In this document: positions 9,084-18,517 of the stretch, piece after piece
Numbering within the stretch: the stretch's first letter is position 1
Layout: every line of letters begins with the position of its first letter
The notes under the pieces: generated by a model
Databases searched by the model: none
Seen by the model: only the letters and a program-made list of their open reading frames with translations
What the model was told of the DNA's origin: nothing
Translations under genes and position numbers: made by a program
Source of the DNA: Pseudomonadota bacterium
GTDB lineage: Bacteria > Desulfobacterota > Binatia > Binatales > Binataceae
DNA: 64,000 nucleotides
NCBI GenBank assembly: GCA_021325355.1
Contig: JAJPHI010000019.1
Location: forward strand, 186,001 to 250,000
Direction: 5' to 3'

Positions 9084-11918
9084 ATGGACCGCATCGTTAT
9101 CAAGGGCGCGCGCGAGCACAATCTCAAGAACCTCGATCTCGAGATTCCGCGCAACCAACTGGTGGTGATCACAGGGCTCAGCGGCTCGGGCAAATCGTCG
9201 CTGGCCTTTGACACGATCTATGCGGAGGGCCAGCGTCGGTATGTCGAATCGCTCTCGGCCTACGCGCGACAGTTCCTCGAACAGATGGAGAAGCCGGACA
9301 TTGACTCGATCGAGGGACTGTCGCCGGCGATCTCGATCGAGCAGAAGAGCAGCTCGCGCAATCCGCGTTCGACGGTCGCGACGATAACCGAGATCTATGA
9401 TTATCTGCGGCTGCTTTTCGCGCGCGTCGGCCACGCCTTCTGCTACAAGTGCGGTCGCGAAATCGCGCAGCAGAGCGTACAGCAGATCGTCGACCAGATT
9501 CGCCAGTGGCCTGAAGGTACGCGGGTGCAGGTGCTGGCGCCGATTGTGCGCGATCGCAAAGGCGAATATCGCAAGGAGCTTGCCGACCTGCGGCGCGCCG
9601 GCTTCGTCCGCGTCAAGGTCGACGGCAAGGTGCTGGAGCTGAGCGACGAGATCGCGCTGAACAAGAATCAGCGGCATACGATTGACGTGATGGTCGATCG
9701 CCTGGCTATCCGCGCAGGGATCGAAAAGCGGCTCGCCGATTCGCTCGAAGTTGCCTTCAAGTACGGCGGCGACCTCCTCAAGGTCGAACGGCTGGAGGGC
9801 AACGACCGCAGCGGCGAAGAGGTTTACTTCAGTCAGCGCTTCGCCTGCGTCACCTGCGGCATCTCGTATCCGGAAATCACGCCGAGAATGTTCTCGTTCA
9901 ATAGTCCGCACGGCGCCTGCACGGAATGCTCGGGCATCGGCTCGATCATGTACTTCGATCCCGAGCTGGTGGTGCAGAACGAGGATCTGAGTTTCAACGA
10001 CGGGGTGATCGCGCCGTGGGCTGGGATGAACTACATGCAACCGGTAATCGAAGCGCTGGCGGCGCATTACAAGTTCACCCTCGAGCAGCCATGGAAAACG
10101 ATCCCGGCCAGGGTGCGCAAGGCGCTGCTTAACGGTTCCGGCGATGAGGAAATCGAGTTCGGCTACGAACGCGGCAGGCATCGCCACACCTACGCGCGCC
10201 CCTTCGAGGGCGTGCTGGCGTGGCTCGATCGCCGCTACAAGGAAACCGAGTCGGAGAGTATTCGCGAGACGCTCGAAGCCTACATGAACATGCGGCCGTG
10301 CCACGTATGCAACGGCACGCGGCTCAAGAAGGAAAGCCTGTTTGTCCGCTTCAACGGCAAGTCGATAAGCGAAGTCACCGCGATGTCGATCAAGCAGGCG
10401 TGCCAGTTCTTTGAGGCGCCGACGCTCTCCCCGCAGGAAGCCGAGATCGCGCGGCTGATTCTCAAGGAGATCCGCGAACGGCTGAATTTTCTGGCGGGTG
10501 TCGGTCTCGATTACCTCGCGCTTGATCGCACGGCGGGCAGCCTTTCCGGCGGCGAGAGCCAGCGGATCCGACTCGCCACCCAGATCGGCTCGAGCCTGGT
10601 CGGCGTCCTGTATATTCTTGACGAGCCGTCAATCGGCCTTCATCAGCGCGACAATGCGCGGCTGCTGGCGACGCTGAAGCGGTTGAAGGAACTGGGCAAC
10701 TCGGTGATCGTCGTCGAGCACGATCGCGACACGATGCTCGAGGCCGATCATATCATCGACATGGGTCCCGGCGCGGGCATCCATGGCGGCTACGTAGTCG
10801 CGCAGGGCACGCCGCAGGAGATCATGCGCAACCCGGCCTCGCTCACCGGGAAGTATCTGTCGGGCGAACTGGAAATTCCCCTGCCACAGCGGCGTCGCGC
10901 ATTGGGTAATCGATGGCTCACGATAAGGGGCGCGCGAGAGAATAATCTCCGCGACCTGACCGTCGGCTTTCCGCTCGGCGTAATTGTCTGTGTCACCGGG
11001 GTCTCGGGCTCCGGCAAGTCCTCCCTCGTGCTGGATACGCTTTATCGCGCGCTGGCCCATCGACTGGGTGGCAGTCGCGAGCGGGCGGGAGCCTTCAAAA
11101 CGATCGAAGGCATCGAGCATCTCGACAAGGTGATTCATGTCGATCAGAGTCCGATCGGTCGCACGCCGCGGTCCAATCCGGCGACGTATACCGGGCTCTT
11201 CACGCATATCCGCGAGCTGTTCGCGCAGCTTCCGGAGGCGCGGATGCGCGGTTATGGGCCCGGCCGTTTTTCCTTCAATGTCAAGGGCGGGCGCTGCGAG
11301 GCCTGCCAGGGCGACGGTATCATCCGCATCGAGATGCACTTTCTGCCCGACGTTTACGTCACCTGCGAAGTCTGCGGCGGCCGGCGTTACAATCGCGATA
11401 CGCTCGAAGTTCAGTACAAGGGCAAGAATATCGCGGAGGTGCTCAACCTGACGGTCCTCGATGCGCTCGAGTTCATGAGCTCGGTGCCGCCCATCCGGCA
11501 GAAGCTCGAAACCCTGCGTGACGTCGGTCTTGACTATATCCACCTCGGGCAGTCGGCGACGACGCTCTCGGGCGGCGAGGCCCAGCGCATCAAACTCGCC
11601 AAGGAGCTCTCACGGCGGGCGACGGGTCGCACGCTCTACCTGCTCGATGAGCCGACGACGGGTCTCCATTTCGACGATATCAAGCGACTGTTGGCGGTGC
11701 TGGGCCGGCTGGCCGATGCCGGCAATACCATCATCGTGATCGAGCACAATCTCGACGTGATCAAGACTGCCGACTACGTGATTGACCTCGGCCCGGAGGG
11801 CGGCGACCGTGGCGGCCGTATCATTGCGCAGGGCACGCCCGAGGAAGTCGCCGCCGCGCGCGATTCGTATACCGGAGAATTCCTGCGCCAGGTGCTCGGC
11901 GCTCGGGCCGCCGCCTGA
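9084..11918 (+). CDS. uvrA: Excinuclease ABC subunit A (UvrA)
   Basis: A 944-residue damage-sensing ATPase of nucleotide excision repair. Two ABC modules are complete: Walker [15 protein letters not shown] near residue 31 and [14 protein letters not shown] near 639, signatures [13 protein letters not shown] and [13 protein letters not shown], and Walker [11 protein letters not shown] and [10 protein letters not shown]. Zinc-module cysteines appear in CVTCG/CTECSG around 255-290 and in [14 protein letters not shown] around 740-765. The UvrB-contacting region [13 protein letters not shown] follows the first Walker A. Length equals the family norm. Its location in the mfd operon suggests coordinated expression of coupled repair. 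Confidence 0.98.
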   Translation: MDRIVIKGAREHNLKNLDLEIPRNQLVVITGLSGSGKSSLAFDTIYAEGQRRYVESLSAYARQFLEQMEKPDIDSIEGLSPAISIEQKSSSRNPRSTVATITEIYDYLRLLFARVGHAFCYKCGREIAQQSVQQIVDQIRQWPEGTRVQVLAPIVRDRKGEYRKELADLRRAGFVRVKVDGKVLELSDEIALNKNQRHTIDVMVDRLAIRAGIEKRLADSLEVAFKYGGDLLKVERLEGNDRSGEEVYFSQRFACVTCGISYPEITPRMFSFNSPHGACTECSGIGSIMYFDPELVVQNEDLSFNDGVIAPWAGMNYMQPVIEALAAHYKFTLEQPWKTIPARVRKALLNGSGDEEIEFGYERGRHRHTYARPFEGVLAWLDRRYKETESESIRETLEAYMNMRPCHVCNGTRLKKESLFVRFNGKSISEVTAMSIKQACQFFEAPTLSPQEAEIARLILKEIRERLNFLAGVGLDYLALDRTAGSLSGGESQRIRLATQIGSSLVGVLYILDEPSIGLHQRDNARLLATLKRLKELGNSVIVVEHDRDTMLEADHIIDMGPGAGIHGGYVVAQGTPQEIMRNPASLTGKYLSGELEIPLPQRRRALGNRWLTIRGARENNLRDLTVGFPLGVIVCVTGVSGSGKSSLVLDTLYRALAHRLGGSRERAGAFKTIEGIEHLDKVIHVDQSPIGRTPRSNPATYTGLFTHIRELFAQLPEARMRGYGPGRFSFNVKGGRCEACQGDGIIRIEMHFLPDVYVTCEVCGGRRYNRDTLEVQYKGKNIAEVLNLTVLDALEFMSSVPPIRQKLETLRDVGLDYIHLGQSATTLSGGEAQRIKLAKELSRRATGRTLYLLDEPTTGLHFDDIKRLLAVLGRLADAGNTIIVIEHNLDVIKTADYVIDLGPEGGDRGGRIIAQGTPEEVAAARDSYTGEFLRQVLGARAAA

Positions 11919-11969
11919 AGCGGAGTAACGCAACCCCCCGACTAAAGTCCTTTCACGGAGGATAAAGCC

Positions 11970-12767
11970 GTGTCACAAAGTGTCGAAGCCGCTGTCTCAA
12001 CCTACGATTGGAACGCGATTGTCGATGACCTCAGCCGGTTGCTCAGGCTCAAGACCACACCGATCGGCATGAAGCTGTTTACGACGGTCGCGGAGATGGA
12101 AGCGATTCCCAAAATCCGCCGTCCATCCTCGATCCACACGACCGATCAGATCGTTGCGCAGGCGGCGCGGCTGGGCTTTACCGTCGGGATCACGCAAAAG
12201 GACCTGGTCGGTGCACAGTGCGGTGCCGTGATCGGCTTGCATCCGCAGGACGCGGACTGGCGATCGGGTCGGCAGATGGCGGGCGTCTGGTATGCGACGC
12301 CGCAGGACGCCGCCGCCCATCAGGAGGCGATGGACGTGGTGCCGCACGGCAAATATGCCGCAATGGCGGTATCACCCCTGGCCAGCGGACGGTTGAATCC
12401 GCCCGATATCTGCCTTATCTACGGCACGCCCGGCCAGATGATCATCTTTATCAATGGGCTGCAGTGGAGCGGCTATCGAAAATTCAACTGGGGCGTGGTC
12501 GGCGAATCGGCCTGTGCGGATTCGTGGGGCCGCGCCCTGAAAACCGGCGAGCCGAGCCTTTCGATCCCGTGCTTCGCGGAGCGGCGCTACGGCGGTGTGC
12601 TCGACGACGAGCTGCTGATGGCGCTGTCGCCGCACTTTCTGCCGAAGGCGATTGAGGGAATGAAGCGGCTCGCGGCCAATGGTCTGCGCTATCCGATTCC
12701 GCAGTACGGTATCCAGGCCGATGCGCGCGCGGGTCTTGCCGTGAGCTATGGCACGAAGCGCGAATGA
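11970..12767 (+). CDS. DUF169 family protein
   Basis: A 265-residue protein of the DUF169 (COG2043) family, whose biochemical role is not established. Visible family features are the opening LSRLLRLKTTPIGMKLF and the Cys-containing central stretches DLVGAQCGAVIG and WGVVGESACADSW. It has no signal peptide or membrane segment, so it is probably cytosolic. The start is GTG at 11970 with GGAGGA at 11957-11962. It follows uvrA by 51 bases on the same strand and may still belong to that transcript. The conserved cysteines hint at metal or cofactor binding, which is inference only. Confidence 0.85.
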   Translation: MSQSVEAAVSTYDWNAIVDDLSRLLRLKTTPIGMKLFTTVAEMEAIPKIRRPSSIHTTDQIVAQAARLGFTVGITQKDLVGAQCGAVIGLHPQDADWRSGRQMAGVWYATPQDAAAHQEAMDVVPHGKYAAMAVSPLASGRLNPPDICLIYGTPGQMIIFINGLQWSGYRKFNWGVVGESACADSWGRALKTGEPSLSIPCFAERRYGGVLDDELLMALSPHFLPKAIEGMKRLAANGLRYPIPQYGIQADARAGLAVSYGTKRE

Positions 12768-12865
12768 TAGCCGCATCTGAACCTGGATAGCCTGACCCTC
12801 CGCGCGGTGCCCCAGAATCCCCCTTGAGTCGACCGCGCGGGGGAGGCCAGGCAGGCTGGCAACCG

Positions 12866-14248
12866 ATGTACGTCGCCGACACGATCGTGGCCCCTGCAAC
12901 GCCGCCGGGACGAGGCGCCGTCGCCATCATCCGCTTGTCCGGCAAGGAGGCAATCGCGATCGCACGCACGCTGTGGCGCCCGCGCAAGCCCGGGGAGCTG
13001 CGACCGCGCGAGTTGCGGCTCGGCGCGATTCGCGATCCGTCGTCCGGCGCCACCATCGACGAGGCGCTCTGCGTGATTTTCCCCGCGCCGCACAGCCTGA
13101 CTGGCGAAGACGTCGTCGAGCTTCATTGTCACGGTGGAGTTTACCTGGTCCGTCGGATCCTCGCGCTGACGGCGGACCTGGGCGCGCGGCTGGCGCAGCC
13201 GGGCGAGTTCGCGCGCCGTGCTTATCTCAACGGACGCATCGACCTGACGCGCGCCGAGGCCATCGCCGACCTGGTCGAGGCGCGCGGCGAGGAGGCGCTG
13301 GTGCGGGCGACAGCACAGCTAAGCGGCGCGCTGGCGCGGCACGTCGAAGGCTTGCGCGAGAAGGTGATCGGAATCCGCGCATATCTCGAAGCCGAGATCG
13401 ATTTCGCCGACGAGGACCTCGACCTGCCGTCGCGCGCGCAGCTCGCATCTTCGATAAACGAGTTGGCCGACTCGGTCCGCCTGCTGCGCGACAGCTTCGC
13501 CCGCGGGCGCATCGCGCGCGAAGGGGTGCGCGTCGCGCTCATCGGCAAGCCGAACGCGGGCAAATCGAGCATTCTGAACCTGCTCCTCGGCAGCAACCGG
13601 GCGATCGTCACGCCTATTCCGGGGACCACCCGCGATGTAATCGAAGAGTCGATTAGCCTTGGTCCGTGGTCGGTGGTGCTTTCCGATACGGCCGGGCTGC
13701 GTGACAGTGTCGAGCCAATCGAGCAATTGGGAATCGCGCGGACGCGGGCAGCCGCAGACGAAGCGGATCTGCTGCTGGCGGTGTTCGACTCCTCACGTCC
13801 ATTCGACTCCGATGATGCACAGGTGGTCGCTGCGACGCGCGAGCGGAGCGGGATCGCGTTGCTGAACAAGTGCGACCTCGCCGCGCGGCTCGACCGTGAA
13901 AGGCTGCGCGCCGAGGGCATGAAACTCCGGGTAGTCGAGTTCTGTGCGCTCACGGCATACGGTCTGGCCGAGCTCCGTCGGCATCTGGAAGTCACCATCG
14001 ACCAAATGGCCGGCGGGCCACAGACGGACGGGAGTCCCGCGATCACGCGCGAGCGGCATCGCGTAGCCCTCGATCAGGCGCTCGCGGCATTACAGGCGGC
14101 GCACGATGCGGCGCTGGCGTCGATGCCGCCGGAGATTGTCGCGGTGGACGTGGCGCGCGCTGCCGACGCGCTGGCGTCGATCACCGGCGCCGTTTCAACC
14201 GAGGACGTACTCGACGCCGTGTTCAGCCAGTTTTGTATCGGCAAGTAA
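12866..14248 (+). CDS. mnmE: tRNA modification GTPase MnmE
   Basis: A 460-residue GTPase that, with MnmG, modifies the wobble uridine of certain tRNAs. The N-terminal formyl-THF-binding domain begins YVADTIVAPATPPGRGA and includes GEFARRAYLNGRIDLTRAEA. The inserted G domain has G1 GKPNAGKSS near 227, the TPIPGTTRD switch, G3 DTAG near 274 and G4 NKCD. The C-terminus ends in FCIGK, with the catalytic Cys that defines MnmE. ATG at 12866 is chosen because the family begins there; the frame is open up to a TTG at 12824. An inverted repeat (12800-12808 with 12832-12840) lies in the leader. No mnmG is in the window. Confidence 0.97.
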   Translation: MYVADTIVAPATPPGRGAVAIIRLSGKEAIAIARTLWRPRKPGELRPRELRLGAIRDPSSGATIDEALCVIFPAPHSLTGEDVVELHCHGGVYLVRRILALTADLGARLAQPGEFARRAYLNGRIDLTRAEAIADLVEARGEEALVRATAQLSGALARHVEGLREKVIGIRAYLEAEIDFADEDLDLPSRAQLASSINELADSVRLLRDSFARGRIAREGVRVALIGKPNAGKSSILNLLLGSNRAIVTPIPGTTRDVIEESISLGPWSVVLSDTAGLRDSVEPIEQLGIARTRAAADEADLLLAVFDSSRPFDSDDAQVVAATRERSGIALLNKCDLAARLDRERLRAEGMKLRVVEFCALTAYGLAELRRHLEVTIDQMAGGPQTDGSPAITRERHRVALDQALAALQAAHDAALASMPPEIVAVDVARAADALASITGAVSTEDVLDAVFSQFCIGK

Positions 14249-14368
14249 CGACGACCGCGGCGCTTTCCGCCGTCACCACGACGCAACTCTACGCTCCCCC
14301 GAGCGTCCTATTATGCAGAGTGCGCGGCGTGTGCCCGCATCGTGCCCGGCAAGGAGAACGAAGCAAAA

Positions 14369-14860
14369 ATGCGACGCAAGCGATGGTTTTTGACGCTCGG
14401 ACTGATGGCGATTCTGGCGCTTCCGCTGCCCGCCCTGGCGTTCGGTCCTCATGGGATGGGGCCCGGGGGCGGCGACGGCATGATGCCTATGATGATGCTG
14501 CTGCATCATGTGAACCTGACCGCGGATCAACAATCGCAGATTCAGCAGATCATGCAGGCGAACTGGCAGCAATCGAAACCGCTGGTGCAGCAACTCCGTT
14601 CCATCCATGAGCAGATGGCCAATGAGCTGCTGAGCAGCGGCACCGTCACGGCCGCCAATTTCACCACTCTGCAGAACCAGGAAGAGCAGGTCCGACAGCA
14701 ACTCGACGCCAATATGCTCAACACGGCGCTCAAGGTTCGCGGCGTGCTGACGTCCGACCAGCTTGCGCAGGCCGCGACCCTGCACAGTAAGCTCGTCTCG
14801 CTGCATCAGCAGATGGAAGCGCTTTTAGGCAACGACGAGCCGCCGCCTCCGGCCGAGTAA
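14369..14860 (+). CDS. Met/His-rich CpxP/Spy-like periplasmic protein
   Basis: A 163-residue exported, mostly helical protein. A signal peptide (MRRKRWFLTLGLMAILALP) is followed, about residues 27-47, by a Gly-rich segment holding six Met and three His, a likely metal-binding patch. Two LTxxQ motifs occur, LTADQ near 50 and LTSDQ near 127, as in CpxP/Spy-type proteins. The rest is Gln-rich helix; the tail is NDEPPPPAE. The start at 14369 has AAGGAGA upstream. It directly precedes an ECF sigma factor and a membrane-anchored partner, an arrangement resembling metal-sensing CnrX-type systems. It may be a periplasmic sensor or chaperone; the metal is not known. Confidence 0.8.
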   Translation: MRRKRWFLTLGLMAILALPLPALAFGPHGMGPGGGDGMMPMMMLLHHVNLTADQQSQIQQIMQANWQQSKPLVQQLRSIHEQMANELLSSGTVTAANFTTLQNQEEQVRQQLDANMLNTALKVRGVLTSDQLAQAATLHSKLVSLHQQMEALLGNDEPPPPAE

Positions 14861-14953
14861 AGGTCTGTTGTGCGAAGCTGCGCGGTGTCCATCGCCGAGG
14901 CCGGCGGTGGACACCAATCTCAGCGCGAACCGGGACGCCGGCGTATACTGACG

Positions 14954-15535
14954 ATGATGGATCTGACCGGAACTTCGGTTGCCGGACCGGCGTCAGCTTT
15001 GATCGAACGGGCCTGCCGTGGCGACGACCGGGCGACCGAGCAACTGATTCGCGCCTATCAAAATCGTATCGCGGCGATGGTGCGTGGGCTGGTCGGCGAT
15101 GCCGAGGGCGAATGGGCCGATCTGTGTCAGGAGATCTTCGTCAAGATGGTGCTGGCGCTGCCGAAGCTGAAGACCACGGCGGTTTTTGAACCGTGGCTTT
15201 TTCGCATCGCGCGCAACGCCTGCTATGACCATTTGCGCCGTCGCCGGGCGCGCCGCTGGCAGGTGCCCTGGGAGCCGCATCATGACGCGACGCCGGACCA
15301 TCGCGGGGAGCCCGGAAGCGTGGACGAAGCCGATGCCGCCAGCGCACGCCTGACCGCGGCGATCGCGCAACTTCCGGCAGATCAGCGCGAACTCATCGAG
15401 CTGGTGCGCAACGAACACTGGAGTTACGAGAAGCTGGCGCGCCGTTCCGGCGAAACCCTCGCGGCAATCAAGTCGCGGCTGTTTCGGGCGCGCCGGCGGC
15501 TGCGCCAGTTAATGGTCGAGGCCGACCATGAGTGA
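14954..15535 (+). CDS. ECF-type RNA polymerase sigma factor
   Basis: A 193-residue sigma-70 family extracytoplasmic-function factor. Region 2 reads LIRAYQNRIAAMVRGLV, then DLCQEIFVKMVLAL, and continues with FEPWLFRIARNACYDHLRRR. Region 4 is a helix-turn-helix around 140-185: LPADQRELIELVRNEHWSYE, then ETLAAIKSRLFRARRRLRQ. The linker is long and acidic (about 105-125). The start at 14954 (ATGATG) is preferred over the open frame from 14870 because the family fold begins there. Its stop overlaps the start of the next gene by eight bases, pointing to coupled synthesis with a partner or anti-sigma factor. The target promoters are unknown. Confidence 0.93.
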   Translation: MMDLTGTSVAGPASALIERACRGDDRATEQLIRAYQNRIAAMVRGLVGDAEGEWADLCQEIFVKMVLALPKLKTTAVFEPWLFRIARNACYDHLRRRRARRWQVPWEPHHDATPDHRGEPGSVDEADAASARLTAAIAQLPADQRELIELVRNEHWSYEKLARRSGETLAAIKSRLFRARRRLRQLMVEADHE

Positions 15536-15941
15536 ATTGATTAATCAACCTCCCTATGAGCCTGAAGGTGCCCTGTTGCCGGACGATTTCGCCCATCGGG
15601 TGATGCTCCGCGTGGGGCGAATCAGACGGCGGCGTATGATCGTGCGGCGGACGTTTGCAGCCGCCGCAGCGCTGCTCGTTGTCGCGGTTCCGCTCACCCT
15701 CCGCGAGCACTGGGCCGGCAATCCGGTATCGGTGGGCGGGCAATCTTCGGCGTCAGCGCTTGAAGCGGACTATGAGCAGCTCGCCCGCGTCGAGCAGCCG
15801 CCCCAGTTGACCGACTACCTGATGCCGGCGGTGGACGCCGATAGCAGTTTTGCGGCTGAATACTCCGGCGGGCTCTGGACTGACTACTCGGCGGGAGCGG
15901 ACTATGCGGCGGCGACCGATTACTCCTCCGCCGACGAATAG
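15528..15941 (+). CDS. Small single-pass membrane protein, putative anti-sigma factor
   Basis: A 137-residue protein whose N-terminal 35 residues would be cytoplasmic and end in a very basic stretch (GRIRRRRMIVRRT). One membrane segment follows (about 43-57, AAAALLVVAVPL), then a periplasmic tail. The tail ends in an acidic, Tyr-rich run with DYS/DYA units (TDYSAGADYAAATDYSSADE). The gene overlaps the ECF sigma gene by eight bases. Topology and coupling fit a small anti-sigma factor of the CnrY type, but no zinc-binding anti-sigma motif is present and the sequence resembles no family I can name. The function is inferred from position. Confidence 0.6.
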   Translation: MSELINQPPYEPEGALLPDDFAHRVMLRVGRIRRRRMIVRRTFAAAAALLVVAVPLTLREHWAGNPVSVGGQSSASALEADYEQLARVEQPPQLTDYLMPAVDADSSFAAEYSGGLWTDYSAGADYAAATDYSSADE

Positions 15942-16031
15942 CCAGCTTGCGGACGGGGCGCAGAATCCGGGCATACCCTGCACCGGGTTGTTACCGGCGC
16001 CGCGACGATCCGCTAAGCTCTTGCCGCAGCG

Positions 16032-16271
16032 GTGAGACTCATATCCGACATCCTGATCTTCTTCGGCGCGATTCTGTTGACTCTCGGCACGGACCTGGTG
16101 GTCGAAACCGCGGGGCAGAACCTGACGAGCGTCGGCGGTTTATTGGGCGTCCTCGTCTCGGTAATCGGAGTCTCGATGCTGACGGCCGGCCTGCTGAGCC
16201 ATTTTCGCCTCTCGCGCGAGAGTCACGCTGAGCCCGACGCCAAACCTGGCAATTCACGTAGTCGCGGATGA
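16032..16271 (+). CDS. Small two-helix membrane protein, unknown
   Basis: A 79-residue protein with two hydrophobic segments (about 3-20 and 33-54) joined by a short polar loop (TDLVVETAGQNLTSVG). The C-terminus is polar and charged (ESHAEPDAKPGNSRSRG). The start is GTG at 16032. It overlaps the next gene by four bases (ATGA), which supports real translation. No family is recognised. Confidence 0.6.
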   Translation: MRLISDILIFFGAILLTLGTDLVVETAGQNLTSVGGLLGVLVSVIGVSMLTAGLLSHFRLSRESHAEPDAKPGNSRSRG

Positions 16272-16591
16272 TTTCCGAACAGCGCGAGGGTTTGCGCCGG
16301 ATCCGTAGCCGGCGGCTACGGCTTTGGTCAGGAATTTCCCTGGGGTTCACGCTGCTGATCGCCGCGTCGTGGATGCATCGCGTATGGCTGGCGCTGTTTG
16401 CGCTGGGATGCACTGTCGGAGTGGGGATCTATCTGGCAATTCGCGCTTCCCGCGCCCGCTGTCCGCGTTGCGCACAGTACTTTCACTCGCCGTCCGCCGA
16501 TCCTTCATTGCGGCGATTGCTGACCACCCGATGCCTTCATTGCGGCCTGCCGCTCTCCGCGGACCGGGTGGTATATCCGAGCATGGAGTGA
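16268..16591 (+). CDS. Small membrane protein with C-terminal zinc ribbon
   Basis: A 107-residue protein. The N-terminal 18 residues are basic (MISEQREGLRRIRSRRLR); two membrane segments lie at about 20-35 and 38-56. The C-terminal cytoplasmic part has CPRCAQYF and, about 30 residues on, CLHCGLPL, a four-Cys zinc-ribbon pattern. It is translationally coupled to the preceding small membrane protein by an ATGA overlap. The pair may form a small membrane complex; the function is unknown. Confidence 0.65.
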   Translation: MISEQREGLRRIRSRRLRLWSGISLGFTLLIAASWMHRVWLALFALGCTVGVGIYLAIRASRARCPRCAQYFHSPSADPSLRRLLTTRCLHCGLPLSADRVVYPSME

Positions 16592-16615
16592 GCGTGCGCC
16601 GCGTACGGCAGGGGA

Positions 16616-16644
16616 TTGTTTAGCGACCCGCGTTCGTCTATCCT
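16616..16644 (+). promoter_or_regulatory. Candidate sigma-70 promoter for rplS
   Basis: TTGTTT at 16616-16621 and TATCCT at 16639-16644 are separated by 17 bases. They lie in the gap directly upstream of rplS, about 33 bases before its ATG. Both elements are imperfect. Confidence 0.4.
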
Positions 16645-16676
16645 AGCCATTCCGATTTTCTCGGGGGCCGATTTCC

Positions 16677-17021
16677 ATGAACAGTGTGATCCAGAAGCTC
16701 GAAGAGCGCAGCCTGCGCAATGATCTCCCCGAGTTTCGGGTCGGCGATACGGTACGCCTGCAGGTCAAGGTAGTTGAAGGCGAAAAGGAACGCCTGCAGC
16801 CGTTTGAAGGGATCGTTATCAAGATAAATCGCGGCGGCAGCCGCGCGACCTTCACGGTGCGCAAGGTCTCCTACGGCATCGGGGTGGAGCGCATCTTCCC
16901 GCTCCATTCGCCGCGGATTGAGAAGATCCAGGTGCTGAGCCGGGGAAGGGTTCGCCGCGCCCGCTTGTACTACCTGCGCAGCCGCTCCGGCAAGGCCGCC
17001 CGCGTCGAAACGATCGGCTGA
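16677..17021 (+). CDS. rplS: 50S ribosomal protein L19
   Basis: A 114-residue ribosomal protein at the interface between the 30S and 50S subunits. Family features run throughout: [56 protein letters not shown] and the basic tail [17 protein letters not shown]. Length is normal. In many bacteria rplS ends the rpsP-rimM-trmD operon; here none of those genes is beside it and a candidate promoter sits directly upstream. It converges with the bactofilin gene 17 bases downstream. Confidence 0.97.
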   Translation: MNSVIQKLEERSLRNDLPEFRVGDTVRLQVKVVEGEKERLQPFEGIVIKINRGGSRATFTVRKVSYGIGVERIFPLHSPRIEKIQVLSRGRVRRARLYYLRSRSGKAARVETIG

Positions 17022-17038
17022 CAACTCCTCGAGCGAAT

Positions 17039-17476
17039 CTACGGTGAGTCCTGTCCAGTTCCGGCACGGACATCGCCGTCGAGCGACGCCCCTTCGCAGA
17101 CCGTCAGCGAGTCACTCTCGACATTGCCCCTGACTCGCGCGCGAGGGCCGAAAATCGCCGAACGCGCGCCGATCACATCGCCGATCAACTCACCCAGAAC
17201 GAGAACTCGCGACGCCCGCACGCGTCCTTCGACCGAGGCCTGCTCGGTGATCACAACGAGCTCGCTCGAGCTGACCTCACCGCGAAAACGTCCTTCAATC
17301 CGGACCGGCTCCTGGAAGACCAATCGTCCCGAGACATTGACGCCGCGACCGACTGCGACCCGCGTGCGTTCTTCGATCCACGCCTGTTCGGGCGTGATGG
17401 GCGCGCCGACCGCAGTGGGCATATCCAAGTGGGCTTGCGCTTGAGCTGCGCTGGAATCTTTTCTGAGCGGCATCAC
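17039..17476 (-). CDS. Bactofilin family protein (polymer-forming cytoskeletal)
   Basis: A 145-residue protein with the bactofilin core at about 45-135: VNVSGRLVFQEPVRIEGRFR, VVITEQASVEGRVRASRVLV, GELIGDVIGARSAIFGPRAR and VRGNVESDSLTVCEGASLDG, a repeating pattern of hydrophobic residues and Gly that forms a right-handed beta-helix. The N-terminal 40 residues are polar and probably disordered. Bactofilins polymerise without nucleotide into membrane-associated filaments used in cell shape or protein positioning. The neighbours do not reveal which process it serves here. It begins 10 bases after the stop of oppF. Confidence 0.87.
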   Translation of the reverse strand: MMPLRKDSSAAQAQAHLDMPTAVGAPITPEQAWIEERTRVAVGRGVNVSGRLVFQEPVRIEGRFRGEVSSSELVVITEQASVEGRVRASRVLVLGELIGDVIGARSAIFGPRARVRGNVESDSLTVCEGASLDGDVRAGTGQDSP

Positions 17477-17485
17477 TGACCATCG

Positions 17486-18517
17486 CTAATCAATTCGGTC
17501 AGGAGGAAAAACGTGGCACGCGACAGCATGTCCGGTTCGACCCGCGATAAGAGGCGGCGCAGTAGCCGCACAGATATCTTTCGCATATGAGCAGCGTGGA
17601 TGGAAGGCGCAGCCGCCGGGTGGATTTATCGGGCTGGGCACCTCGCCCGGCAACTTGATCCGTTCAATCCGCGCGGTCCGGTCCACTTGCGGAATCGCCG
17701 ACAGCAGGGCCCGGGTGTAAGGATGCCGCGGCGCTCGATAAAGTTCCTCGCGCCCGGCGATTTCGACAATCTTGCCCAGATACATGATCGCGACGCGATG
17801 GCTGATATGCTCGACCACCCGCAAATCGTGGGCGATGAACAGGTAGGTCAGATGCAGGCTGTCCTGCAGGTCCTGGAGCAGGTTGATGATCTGCGCCTGA
17901 ATCGACACGTCGAGCGCCGAGACCGGCTCATCGAGAACGAGAAAACGCGGTTGCACAGCCAGCGCCCGGGCAATGCCGATTCGCTGCCGTTGCCCGCCAG
18001 AAAATTCATGCGGATAACGGTCGAGGGCGTCCGGCGCGATCCCGACCATCCGGAGCAGATCACGCAGCCGCGCTTCTTTCTCCCGGCCGCTCGCCAGACG
18101 ATGGATCTCGAGGCCCTCGCCGACGATGGCGCGGATCCGCAGGCGCGGATTCAATGACGCGTATGGATCCTGAAATACCAGTTGCATCTGGCGGCGCAAG
18201 GCGCGCATCTCCCGCGAGCTTAGCTGCGATAGATCACGACCGGCAAAATAGACGCGGCCGGCGGTGGGTTCGATCAACCTGAGAATCAGCCGCCCCAACG
18301 TGGACTTGCCGGAGCCTGACTCCCCTACCAGTCCAAGCGTTTCGCCGTCGAAGATTTGCAGATCCACGCCGTCCACCGCCTTGACGGTTAACGCGCGGCC
18401 AAAGAGCCCGTCCGCGCCGGCCGGAAATTCCTTGCGCAGGCCGACGCAACGCACCAACGGCTGCGCGCCGGGCGCCGATTCTCCTGACGTCGCAGTGGGT
18501 TCCGGCGGCTCAGACAC
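17486..18517 (-). CDS. oppF: Oligopeptide/dipeptide ABC transporter ATPase (OppF-type)
   Basis: A 343-residue ABC ATPase energising peptide or nickel-type import at the inner membrane. Walker [15 protein letters not shown]-loop [15 protein letters not shown], signature [15 protein letters not shown], Walker [13 protein letters not shown] and H-loop IAHD are intact. The C-terminal oligopeptide extension contains [15 protein letters not shown] and the Cys pattern [16 protein letters not shown]. The start is GTG at 18517, overlapping the oppD stop by eight bases. No permease or substrate-binding protein gene is in the window, so the pair must work with membrane partners encoded elsewhere. Confidence 0.93.
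   Translation of the reverse strand: MSEPPEPTATSGESAPGAQPLVRCVGLRKEFPAGADGLFGRALTVKAVDGVDLQIFDGETLGLVGESGSGKSTLGRLILRLIEPTAGRVYFAGRDLSQLSSREMRALRRQMQLVFQDPYASLNPRLRIRAIVGEGLEIHRLASGREKEARLRDLLRMVGIAPDALDRYPHEFSGGQRQRIGIARALAVQPRFLVLDEPVSALDVSIQAQIINLLQDLQDSLHLTYLFIAHDLRVVEHISHRVAIMYLGKIVEIAGREELYRAPRHPYTRALLSAIPQVDRTARIERIKLPGEVPSPINPPGGCAFHPRCSYAKDICAATAPPLIAGRTGHAVACHVFPPDRID

Noticed and set aside
8907-10304. Reverse open frame of 465 codons
   Set aside because: It is antisense to pdxA and uvrA, both unmistakable.
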